From Bacillota bacterium (GTDB lineage Bacteria; Bacillota; Clostridia; Lachnospirales; Lachnospiraceae), in the NCBI GenBank assembly GCA_022717655.1, contig JAIIAN010000202.1, forward strand, positions 1 to 5,307: a DNA stretch of 5,307 bases. The letters are read 5' to 3'. How positions within the stretch are numbered: position 1 is the first letter of the stretch; every line of letters begins with the position of its first letter. Shown here one piece after another: positions 1 to 5,307 of the stretch. Below the pieces are notes generated by a model. It had not been told where the DNA came from, did not search any database, and saw nothing but the letters and a program-made list of their open reading frames with translations. A program made the translations under genes and the position numbers.

Positions 1-63
1 AAAGAACTGATCCCGGATGTAAACTTAAACGAAAAAGGTTTAAATAATAAGGAGCGAATGAAA
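1..63 (+). other. Upstream leader of the GH31 gene; possible tail of an unidentified preceding gene
   Basis: This edge segment cannot be assigned to a gene. In the frame of the GH31 gene it is open from base 1 with no stop. A second frame stops with TAA at 45-47 and would encode a lysine/arginine-rich tail (KLKRKRFK). The third frame stops at 8-10. The ending at 45-47 would fit a tightly packed operon, because the AAGGAG Shine-Dalgarno of the next gene follows immediately at 49-54. I see no convincing promoter here, so the GH31 gene is probably transcribed from further upstream. The sequence left of the window is needed to decide. Confidence 0.3.
49..54 (+). promoter_or_regulatory. Shine-Dalgarno AAGGAG of the GH31 gene, deciding between two start codons
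   Basis: AAGGAG ends 3 bases before the in-frame ATG at 58 and 9 bases before the in-frame ATG at 64. The second spacing is near the optimum for gram-positive bacteria, so the ATG at 64 (protein beginning MGLEKYVL) is preferred. The ATG at 58 would add only Met-Lys. Confidence 0.75.
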
Positions 64-2439
64 ATGGGATTGGAAAAATATGTATTAAATGGAAATCCAA
101 TGTGCTGTGCGGCAAATGTAGTAAGCGGTGAACATTATCGAATTTCAATGCTGACCACTGCGTTAGTACGTTTAGAATATAGTGAAAATGGAGAATTTGA
201 AGACCGTCCGACACAGATGGTAGTGAATCGTGATTTTGCACCGACGGAATTTAAAGTAAGTGATGTAAATGGCGAACTTCATATTTACACAAAAGATTTA
301 GAAATTCATTATGATAAGAAAGAGTTTACTCCGGGAGGTTTAATGATTCGTGTAGCCGGAGGAAAATCCAATGAAAGAGTGTGGCATTATGGAGAAGCAC
401 CAAGAGATTTGCTTGGAACAGCCCGTACGTTAGATGAAGCGGATGGAGCCATTCCATTAGAACATGGAATCTTGTCAAAAAATGGATTCTCTTTAATTGA
501 TGATTCTAAGACAATGGCATTGAAGTCAGATGGAACAGTGGAGCCTAGAGTCGGAAATAAGAAAGATATTTATTTCTTTGGATACGGACACCGCTATCTG
601 GAATGTCTGAAAGATTTCTATTATTTATGTGGAGAGACACCATTACTTCCAAGATATACATTTGGAAACTGGTGGAGTCGTTATCATCGCTATACAGAAA
701 CCGAATATAAAGACTTAATTGAGCGGTTTGAAAGAGAAGAAATTCCATTTTCCGTGGCGGTTGTGGATATGGACTGGCATCTGGTAGATGATGTAGACCC
801 GATTTATGGAAGTGGCTGGACAGGCTATACCTGGAATAAGAAATTTTTCCCAAATCCGAAGGAATTTATGGGATGGCTGCATGAGCATCACATGAAAATT
901 ACATTAAATGTACATCCTGCAGATGGAATCCGTGCTTATGAGGATGCTTACGAGAGAGTTGCGACAAAGATGGGAATGGATCCGGAAAAGAAAGAACCGG
1001 TATTATTTGATGTGACAGACCCGAAATTTATGGAAGTATATTTTGAAGAATTGCATCATCCGATGGAAGAAGAAGGTGTTGATTTCTGGTGGGTAGACTG
1101 GCAGCAGGGAACAGTAACAAAAGTTCCGGGACTTGATCCGTTGTGGATGCTCAATCATTATCATTATCTGGATAATAAATGGAAAGGCACAAGACCGCTG
1201 ACATTTTCCAGATATGCAGGACCTGGAAGCCACCGTTATCCGATTGGATTTTCAGGGGATACGGTGATTACCTGGGAAAGTCTTCAGTTTCAGCCGTATT
1301 TTACAGCAAATGCGAGCAATATTGGTTATGGCTGGTGGAGTCATGATATCGGAGGTCACATGATGGGTTATCGTGATGATGAACTGACCGCAAGATGGGT
1401 ACAGCTTGGTGTATTTTCTCCGATTAACCGTCTGCATAGTACAGATAATCCATTTAATGGAAAAGAACCATGGAAATATAATAAGATTGTAGAATCTGTT
1501 ATGAAAGAGTTCTTAAAACTGCGACATGCGCTTGTCCCGTATCTGTATACCATGAACTATTGTGCCAATAAAGAGGGAAAACCGCTTGTTATGCCAATGT
1601 ATTATTTAGAGCCGGAGAGAGAAGAAGCTTATCAGGTACCGAATAATTATTATTTTGGCAGTGAACTTATGGTTTCTCCGATTACAGAGAAAATAGATGC
1701 AAAAACTCAGCTTGGAAAAGCAAAGACATGGCTTCCATCCGGAGTCTGGTATGACTTCTTTAATGGAAGAAAATATGAGGGTGGACGTATGGTTCAGTTG
1801 TTCCGTGGAATCGAAGAAATTCCGGTACTGGCAAGAGAAGGTGCAATTGTTCCACTGAAAAATATGGAAGTATTTGATAATGACACGGATAATCCAAAAT
1901 CTTTGGAAATAAAAATTTTCCCTGGAAAGACTGGAAGTTTTACGTTATGGGAAGATGAAGGAGATTGTGTAGAAGAAAGCTGGGCAGAAACAAAGCTGGA
2001 AAAAGCACAGGAAGAAGGGAAAGACTGCTTTATCATTCACAGTCCACAGGGAAATACAGCGGTACTTCCAGAAAAACGATGCTGGAAACTGGATTTTGTA
2101 AAAATAAAGGAAAATACAGTAAGTGTGCTGGTAGATGGAAAAGAGACGGCATATAAAGCAACAGTAGAGAAAAATGGTATGTGTATAGAGATAACAGAAG
2201 TGCCGGTAAATGCAGAAATAAAAGTAGTATTTGAAAATCCAATCGAAGAAAGTTTGGCAGACCTTGCCCAAGAAGCTTATGCGATTTTAGAAAAAGCACA
2301 GATTTCTTATAATTTAAAATCAGATTTGTATGAGATTATCAAAGAACAGCAAAAAGGAGCGATTGCAACATTAGCTTCAATGGAATTAGAACCGGCAATG
2401 TTTGGAGCACTGTGCGAAATTTTAACAGCAGAAAGATAA
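64..2439 (+). CDS. Glycoside hydrolase family 31 protein, probable cytoplasmic alpha-glucosidase
   Basis: This is a retaining GH31 glycosidase of 791 residues, probably removing terminal alpha-linked glucose from oligosaccharides; the exact substrate cannot be read from sequence. No signal peptide or membrane segment is visible, so it should act in the cytoplasm on imported sugars. Domain order: N-terminal beta-sandwich (about 1-190), TIM barrel starting near LLPRYTFGNWWSRYHRY (about 194-210), VVDMDWH at 233-239, then nucleophile motif FWWVDWQQG with Asp345. The predicted acid/base is Asp399 in GFSGD, after the conserved RYAGPGSHRYP stretch. WSHDIGGH (426-432) is the typical GH31 structural motif. 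The C-terminal beta-sandwich includes GSFTLWEDEGD (624-634). An additional, probably helical tail follows from about 726. The nucleophile loop has WQQG where many GH31 enzymes have DMNE, indicating a divergent subfamily. The stop is TAA at 2437-2439. An acetyltransferase follows after 72 bases. Family assignment is firm; specificity is not. Confidence 0.95.
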   Translation: MGLEKYVLNGNPMCCAANVVSGEHYRISMLTTALVRLEYSENGEFEDRPTQMVVNRDFAPTEFKVSDVNGELHIYTKDLEIHYDKKEFTPGGLMIRVAGGKSNERVWHYGEAPRDLLGTARTLDEADGAIPLEHGILSKNGFSLIDDSKTMALKSDGTVEPRVGNKKDIYFFGYGHRYLECLKDFYYLCGETPLLPRYTFGNWWSRYHRYTETEYKDLIERFEREEIPFSVAVVDMDWHLVDDVDPIYGSGWTGYTWNKKFFPNPKEFMGWLHEHHMKITLNVHPADGIRAYEDAYERVATKMGMDPEKKEPVLFDVTDPKFMEVYFEELHHPMEEEGVDFWWVDWQQGTVTKVPGLDPLWMLNHYHYLDNKWKGTRPLTFSRYAGPGSHRYPIGFSGDTVITWESLQFQPYFTANASNIGYGWWSHDIGGHMMGYRDDELTARWVQLGVFSPINRLHSTDNPFNGKEPWKYNKIVESVMKEFLKLRHALVPYLYTMNYCANKEGKPLVMPMYYLEPEREEAYQVPNNYYFGSELMVSPITEKIDAKTQLGKAKTWLPSGVWYDFFNGRKYEGGRMVQLFRGIEEIPVLAREGAIVPLKNMEVFDNDTDNPKSLEIKIFPGKTGSFTLWEDEGDCVEESWAETKLEKAQEEGKDCFIIHSPQGNTAVLPEKRCWKLDFVKIKENTVSVLVDGKETAYKATVEKNGMCIEITEVPVNAEIKVVFENPIEESLADLAQEAYAILEKAQISYNLKSDLYEIIKEQQKGAIATLASMELEPAMFGALCEILTAER

Positions 2440-2511
2440 AAGAGAAATAAATTGTTTTTTGTCTGCCGCTCTCTTCTAATAAAATCAGATGAATGAAAGG
2501 CTGGGCTTTTT
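2440..2511 (+). promoter_or_regulatory. Intergenic gap with weak candidate promoter for the acetyltransferase gene
   Basis: The gap has no clear terminator: AAGAGA (2440-2445) and TCTCTT (2470-2475) could pair, but the loop is 24 bases and no T-run follows. A weak sigma-A-like pair can be proposed: TTGTTT (2452-2457), 17-base spacer, TCTAAT (2475-2480), with three and five matches to the consensus boxes. AAAGG at 2496-2500, 11 bases before the ATG, is a modest ribosome binding site. The downstream gene could be read through from the GH31 gene, transcribed from this weak promoter, or both. Confidence 0.3.
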
Positions 2512-3114
2512 ATGGCAATGAAAGATAAGATGCATACAGGGGAATTGTATCTTCCGGGGGACGAGGAAATCTTAAAAGAACAGGAAAAATGTCTGGAACG
2601 CTTGTATGAGTTTAATCAGACCCGCCCGTCAGAGGGAGAAAAACGTCAGCAGATGTTAAAAGAAATGTTTGCAGAACTTGGTGAAAACTGTTATATTGAA
2701 CCACCATTTCATGCAAACTTTGGTGGTCGTCATGTTCATTTTGGAAATAATGTGTATGCAAATTTTAACTTTACCGCAGTAGACGACACCCATATCTATG
2801 TTGGAGATTATACCATGTTTGGACCAAATGTCACACTTGCGACAGCGGGACATCCGATTTTACCGGAACTTCGCAAGCAGGCTTATCAGTATAATCTGCC
2901 GATTCATATCGGAAGAAACTGCTGGCTTGGGAGCGGTGTCTGCGTAATGCCGGGAGTAACAATTGGAGACAATACAGTAATTGGTGCAGGAAGTGTGGTA
3001 ACCAAAGATATTCCGGCAAATGTAGTTGCTTATGGAACACCTTGTAAGGTGATAAGAGAAATCAATGAGCATGACAAGGAATATTATTTCAAAGACCGGA
3101 AAATAGAGCTGTAA
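2512..3114 (+). CDS. Maltose/galactoside-type sugar O-acetyltransferase
   Basis: This 200-residue protein is a left-handed beta-helix (hexapeptide repeat) acetyltransferase of the Maa/LacA group, which transfers acetyl from acetyl-CoA to a sugar hydroxyl in the cytoplasm. The N-terminal part matches the maltose acetyltransferase cap domain, with MHTGELYLPGDEEI at about 7-20 and a helical stretch to about 57. Hexapeptide coils run from about 75 to 183. The catalytic histidine is His114 in TAGHP, matching His115 of E. coli LacA, and YANFN at 82-86 carries the conserved active-site asparagine. NCWLGSG (136-142) and the closing VVAYGTPCKVIREI are typical of the family. The length is normal and the gene intact. 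It lies 72 bases after the GH31 gene on the same strand and is followed by a strong terminator. The physiological acceptor is unknown; a housekeeping role in acetylating non-metabolised sugars is possible. The paralogues maa and lacA cannot be separated from sequence alone. Confidence 0.93.
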   Translation: MAMKDKMHTGELYLPGDEEILKEQEKCLERLYEFNQTRPSEGEKRQQMLKEMFAELGENCYIEPPFHANFGGRHVHFGNNVYANFNFTAVDDTHIYVGDYTMFGPNVTLATAGHPILPELRKQAYQYNLPIHIGRNCWLGSGVCVMPGVTIGDNTVIGAGSVVTKDIPANVVAYGTPCKVIREINEHDKEYYFKDRKIEL

Positions 3115-3123
3115 CCATTATTT

Positions 3124-3150
3124 GAGGAGACCAAAAGTCTCCTCTTTTTA
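3124..3150 (+). terminator. Intrinsic terminator after the acetyltransferase gene
   Basis: A perfect 8-bp stem, GAGGAGAC (3124-3131) with GTCTCCTC (3137-3144), closes a 5-base loop CAAAA and is followed by TTTTTA. It begins 9 bases after the acetyltransferase stop. On the other strand the stem is not followed by a T-run, so it should act mainly on plus-strand transcripts. Confidence 0.92.
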
Positions 3151-3208
3151 TTGCATAGAATTGTGTTCATGAGCAAGTGGCGGAGCGGATTGCGAATGTC
3201 CGCTTTAC

Positions 3209-4027
3209 TTAATATACGATTATTTTTGCAAGTGAATCTCGTTTTGCTTCGGTCAACTGATAGAAGGAATCTAATAGCTGAACCTGAAAAGACCCAGGTG
3301 CCGTTGTCTTTTTCGCAGCAAGTTCTCCGGCAATGCCAAATTCGACAGTCGAAGTCAGAGCAGCGTTAAAAGCATTTGAGGCAGAAGCAAGATAAGAAGC
3401 GCAGACCATCCCGAGCATACAGCCGGTTCCGGTAATATTTGCCATAGCGGGTGAACCATTTTGGACAAAGAAACACTCATCTTTTGATACAATCATATCT
3501 TCTTTTCCGGTGATGAGAAAAACTGTATTCCACTCATCGGCTTTTTTCTGAAAGAGTCTGACTAGTCTATTTCGATTTTCGTCGGTGATGGAATCTTTTT
3601 CTCCGGCATCGATTCCGACAGCGTGGGATTCTTCCTCTATCATGGCAAGCAGTTCTGACATATTTCCCTTTAAAACAGAAGGAACATGAATTTCCAGTAA
3701 TTCTTTTGCAAAATTTTTACGAAGGGTACTGCAGGCAGTACCGACAAGGTCAAGAAGTACCGGAATTTCTTTTTGTACCGCAGTCTTTAACGCAATCGGC
3801 ATGGCTTCCATTCTTGCATCGGTGATATTTCCAAGATTTAAAGCAAGGACCTGTGCGGTGCTTGTAATTTCAGAGACTTCAAGCGGATGTTCTGCCATAA
3901 TCGGACGTGCGCCGGAGGCAAGGACAATGTTTGCACAGTCATGGATGGAAATTGGGTTGGTGATGCAGTGAATCAGCGGTTTAGTGAGTCGATTCTGTTC
4001 TTTTAGATTTTCTAACTTTTTTATCAT
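3209..4027 (-). CDS. thiM: Hydroxyethylthiazole kinase (thiamine salvage)
   Basis: ThiM phosphorylates 4-methyl-5-(2-hydroxyethyl)thiazole with ATP, giving the thiazole phosphate that ThiE joins to the pyrimidine moiety. From the ATG at 4027 the protein has 272 residues, normal for this ribokinase-like family. Visible hallmarks: HCITNPIS (20-27), DCANIVLASGARPIMAEHP (30-48) forming the thiazole pocket, LALNLGN (61-67), LLDLVGTACSTLR (91-103), LKGNMSEL (119-126) and the ITGTGCMLG nucleotide/active-site loop (198-206) with Cys203. A GTG start at 4069 would add 14 residues but has no good ribosome binding site. The ATG at 4027 has GGAG 9 bases upstream and begins MIKKLENLKE, as expected for ThiM. 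The gene starts 47 bases inside the 3' end of thiW, so the two are almost certainly co-transcribed and possibly translationally coupled. No thiE or thiD follows; the next gene downstream converges. I see no strong terminator after it. Confidence 0.95.
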   Translation of the reverse strand: MIKKLENLKEQNRLTKPLIHCITNPISIHDCANIVLASGARPIMAEHPLEVSEITSTAQVLALNLGNITDARMEAMPIALKTAVQKEIPVLLDLVGTACSTLRKNFAKELLEIHVPSVLKGNMSELLAMIEEESHAVGIDAGEKDSITDENRNRLVRLFQKKADEWNTVFLITGKEDMIVSKDECFFVQNGSPAMANITGTGCMLGMVCASYLASASNAFNAALTSTVEFGIAGELAAKKTTAPGSFQVQLLDSFYQLTEAKRDSLAKIIVY

Positions 4028-4544
4028 AGACTTTTGCTCCAAGATTTCTTTGAAATTCAGCAAGGACACCTGCCTGACTTAAGGTTTTTAAGAAGAACCA
4101 GGCAACCGTTCCGCCCATTGTTGTAGCAGCTAAAAACATCGGGGTATAGTAAAATGCGGTTAAACCGCCTCTTCCCATCAGAACCGCCATGACAGGATAA
4201 GAAACGAGAGAACCAATAATTCCAGTTCCAAAGATTTCCCCTAAGACAGCACAGATGATTTTACCGCCGGAAGCCCGATAAAAGACACCGGATAAAAATG
4301 CTCCGAATACTGCTCCGGTTAAAGCGAGTGGCGGGATTCCCATCATCATCATACGGATGATTCCGATTAAGGTTGCACATAAAAGGGAATACCAAGGTCC
4401 AAGAAGCACGGAGCAGACAATGTTAATAAAATGCGCAGTCGGGCACATTCCTTCGATTCTTAGAATCGGAGAGATAACAACACCGATAGCAACTAACATG
4501 GCAAGCATGACCATGCGAAGTAAGTGAGAATGTTCTGTTTTCAT
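3981..4544 (-). CDS. thiW: ThiW, ECF transporter S component for thiazole uptake
   Basis: ThiW is the small integral-membrane substrate-binding (S) component of an energy-coupling-factor transporter. It is predicted to capture hydroxyethylthiazole and to work with a shared EcfA/EcfA'/EcfT module, which is not in this window. The 187-residue protein is strongly hydrophobic, with membrane segments near residues 8-28, 38-67, 71-90, 95-123 and 132-153; the second and fourth may each hold two passes. Family-typical stretches are MCPTAHFINIVCSVLLGPWY (33-52), LTGAVFGAFLSG (74-85) and EIFGTGIIGSLVSYPV (103-118). The C-terminus is a basic cytosolic tail, KVYDKKVRKSKR. The ATG at 4542-4544 is preceded by AAAGGA (4553-4558), a good ribosome binding site. 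The stop TAA at 3981-3983 lies inside thiM, and this pairing with thiM supports the thiazole assignment over other S components. Family membership is confident; the ligand is inferred from the family and context. Confidence 0.93.
   Translation of the reverse strand: MKTEHSHLLRMVMLAMLVAIGVVISPILRIEGMCPTAHFINIVCSVLLGPWYSLLCATLIGIIRMMMMGIPPLALTGAVFGAFLSGVFYRASGGKIICAVLGEIFGTGIIGSLVSYPVMAVLMGRGGLTAFYYTPMFLAATTMGGTVAWFFLKTLSQAGVLAEFQRNLGAKVYDKKVRKSKRTESTH
4036..4039 (-). promoter_or_regulatory. Shine-Dalgarno of thiM inside thiW
   Basis: On the minus strand GGAG is followed by the 9-base spacer CAAAAGTCT and then ATG (4027-4025). It lies within the thiW coding sequence and fixes the thiM start as the internal ATG rather than the upstream GTG at 4069. 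Confidence 0.75.
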
Positions 4545-4639
4545 AAAGCGTATCCTTTCTTTATTACAATAAAATAGCTGTTAAACTGTAAGAAGAGTAT
4601 CATAACGAAAATAGAAAGTCAACTTGTATTCTGAAAACA
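4545..4639 (-). promoter_or_regulatory. Predicted 5' untranslated leader of thiW-thiM, without a recognisable TPP riboswitch
   Basis: If transcription starts just downstream of the proposed -10 box, the leader is about 95 bases. The conserved TPP-riboswitch boxes (CTGAGA in one arm, ACCTGATC and the following GNTAATNCC region in the other) are absent. The leader is AT-rich with few stable stems. The only clean symmetry is TTTATT-AC-AATAAA at 4560-4573, directly upstream of the Shine-Dalgarno at 4553-4558. Whether this has any regulatory role is unknown. Confidence 0.4.
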
Positions 4640-4652
4640 CAGGTATTATACT
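4624..4652 (+). promoter_or_regulatory. Candidate sigma-A promoter for the alcohol dehydrogenase gene
   Basis: TTGTAT (4624-4629), a 17-base spacer and TATACT (4647-4652) form a plausible promoter about 40 bases before the dehydrogenase start. The -10 box matches five of six, the -35 box only three of six. It shares four bases (4647-4650) with the -10 of the opposing thiW promoter. Assigned by eye only. Confidence 0.4.
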
Positions 4653-4673
4653 TATAACAACTCAAAAAGTAAA
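4645..4673 (-). promoter_or_regulatory. Candidate sigma-A promoter for thiW-thiM
   Basis: Read on the minus strand, TTTACT (4673-4668) and TATAAT (4650-4645) are separated by 17 bases. The -10 box is a perfect consensus match and the -35 box matches four of six. The predicted start is about 95 bases before the thiW ATG. Its -10 overlaps that of a candidate plus-strand promoter. Assigned by eye only. Confidence 0.55.
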
Positions 4674-4692
4674 AAAATGACTGGAGGACTAG

Positions 4693-5307
4693 ATGATGTT
4701 TCACTTTAATTATTATGCACCGACACAGGTGGTATTTGGAAAGGGCACAGAAGAAAAGACAGGAGAGCTTGTAAAGGCGCAAAATTGTAAGAAAGTTTTG
4801 ATTCATTACGGAAGTGGAAGTGTAAAACGGACTGGATTGTTAGACCGTGTAAAACAGGCACTCGAAAAAGAAAAGATTGCTTATACAGAACTGGGTGGAG
4901 TCGTTCCAAATCCAAGACTTTTTCTTGTGAAGGAAGGAATTGAACTTTGCAAGAAAGAAGGCGTTGATTTTATCTTAGCAGTAGGTGGAGGAAGTGTCAT
5001 TGACTCTGCAAAGGCAATCGGATATGGAGTTGCAAACGGTGGTGACGTATGGGATTTTTATTCTCATAAAAGAAATGCAGAAGGCTGTCTGCCAATTGGT
5101 GTTATTTTAACCATTTCAGCGACAGGAAGTGAGATGAGTGATTCTTCCGTTATCACAAATGAAGATGGATGGATTAAAACCGGATATCACAGTGAATACT
5201 GCCGTCCGAAGTTTGCGATTATGAATCCGGAACTTACGATGACCCTGCCGGATTATCAGACCGCATGCGGATGCACCGATATTTTAATGCATACAATGGA
5301 GCGTTAT
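4693..5307 (+). CDS. Iron-containing alcohol dehydrogenase, YqhD/BdhA type (3' end cut off by window)
   Basis: This is the N-terminal 205 residues of a group III metal-dependent alcohol dehydrogenase, which interconverts aldehydes and alcohols with NAD(P)H in the cytoplasm. Full-length relatives have about 390 residues, so roughly half is present; the frame is open to the last base. Visible features: FNYYAPTQVVFGKG (5-18), the YGSGSVKRTG dinucleotide-binding loop (39-48), VVPNPR (70-75), AVGGGSVIDSAK (96-107), ISATGSEMSD (141-150) and the metal ligands Asp196 and His200 in CTDILMH, spaced as Asp194/His198 of E. coli YqhD. The YqhD-like layout suggests butanol or broad aldehyde reduction, probably NADPH-linked by analogy, but substrate and cofactor are not proven. 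GGAGG (4683-4687) is 5 bases from the ATG at 4693 and 8 from an adjacent in-frame ATG at 4696; either could start the protein. The gene is divergent from thiW and has its own candidate promoter. Confidence 0.93.
   Translation, partial: MMFHFNYYAPTQVVFGKGTEEKTGELVKAQNCKKVLIHYGSGSVKRTGLLDRVKQALEKEKIAYTELGGVVPNPRLFLVKEGIELCKKEGVDFILAVGGGSVIDSAKAIGYGVANGGDVWDFYSHKRNAEGCLPIGVILTISATGSEMSDSSVITNEDGWIKTGYHSEYCRPKFAIMNPELTMTLPDYQTACGCTDILMHTMERY

Noticed and set aside
18..31. TGTAAACTTAAACG, resembling a CcpA cre site upstream of the GH31 gene.
   Set aside because: The central CG of the cre consensus is missing and the right half is poor; in AT-rich DNA a match of this quality is expected by chance.
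545..2299. Several minus-strand and alternate-frame open frames of 60-108 codons inside the GH31 gene.
   Set aside because: They lie within a fully supported coding sequence, have no good ribosome binding sites, show no recognisable domains and have unlikely amino-acid composition (runs of Phe, Tyr, Cys, Ser and His).
2440..2475. AAGAGA/TCTCTT inverted repeat after the GH31 gene as a terminator.
   Set aside because: The 24-base loop and absence of a following T-run make it an unlikely terminator.
2489..2521. A 10-codon open frame (MNERLGFLWQ) overlapping the acetyltransferase start as a leader peptide.
   Set aside because: It has no clear ribosome binding site of its own and no attenuator structure follows; it is too short to support.
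2656..3072. Minus-strand open frames inside the acetyltransferase gene.
   Set aside because: They are antisense shadows of a gene with clear family motifs, with no start signals or recognisable products.
3151..3369. A 72-codon plus-strand open frame overlapping the 3' end of thiM.
   Set aside because: It starts immediately after the terminator with no ribosome binding site, uses an isolated TTG-type start region, and is antisense to thiM; the protein resembles nothing I know.
4028..4069. GTG at 4069 as an upstream start for thiM, adding 14 residues.
   Set aside because: No good Shine-Dalgarno precedes it. The ATG at 4027 has GGAG at 9 bases and matches the usual ThiM N-terminus.
4600..4915. 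Minus-strand open frames of 68 and 69 codons across the intergenic region and the start of the dehydrogenase gene.
   Set aside because: They run antisense to the dehydrogenase coding sequence and through the promoter region, with low-complexity Phe/Leu/Cys-rich translations.

Overview
The window looks like chromosomal DNA of a low-GC, gram-positive anaerobe of the Clostridia, probably a gut Lachnospiraceae-type bacterium. This is inferred from the AT-rich coding style, the strong AGGAG-type ribosome binding sites and the gene families present; no rRNA or other taxonomic marker is in view. No mobile element, CRISPR array, tRNA or rRNA was found.

Layout: (1) Bases 1-63 hold a short stretch upstream of the first gene with a clear Shine-Dalgarno; the tail of a preceding gene may be here but cannot be assigned. 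(2) A plus-strand gene for a cytoplasmic family GH31 alpha-glucosidase fills 64-2439. (3) After a 72-base gap comes a plus-strand maltose/galactoside-type sugar O-acetyltransferase (2512-3114), closed by a textbook intrinsic terminator at 3124-3150. (4) Converging on it from the minus strand is a two-gene thiamine-salvage unit, thiW (4544-3981) then thiM (4027-3209), which overlap by 47 bases. (5) A 148-base divergent intergenic region (4545-4692) carries a candidate promoter in each direction with overlapping -10 boxes. (6) A plus-strand YqhD/BdhA-type iron-containing alcohol dehydrogenase starts at 4693 and runs off the end of the window.

Function: the GH31 enzyme and the acetyltransferase are a plausible carbohydrate-handling pair (release of sugars from alpha-glucosides, and acetylation of sugars). 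ThiW is the substrate-binding S component of an ECF transporter, thought to import the thiazole precursor hydroxyethylthiazole, and ThiM phosphorylates that thiazole; together they form a compact salvage module. No recognisable TPP riboswitch lies in front of thiW. The alcohol dehydrogenase probably reduces aldehydes in fermentation or detoxification and shares only the divergent intergenic region with the thi genes.

I did not find evidence for a previously undescribed system. The points most worth checking are the non-canonical nucleophile motif and C-terminal tail of the GH31 enzyme, the uninterrupted frame upstream of it, and the riboswitch-less thiW leader with its back-to-back promoters.
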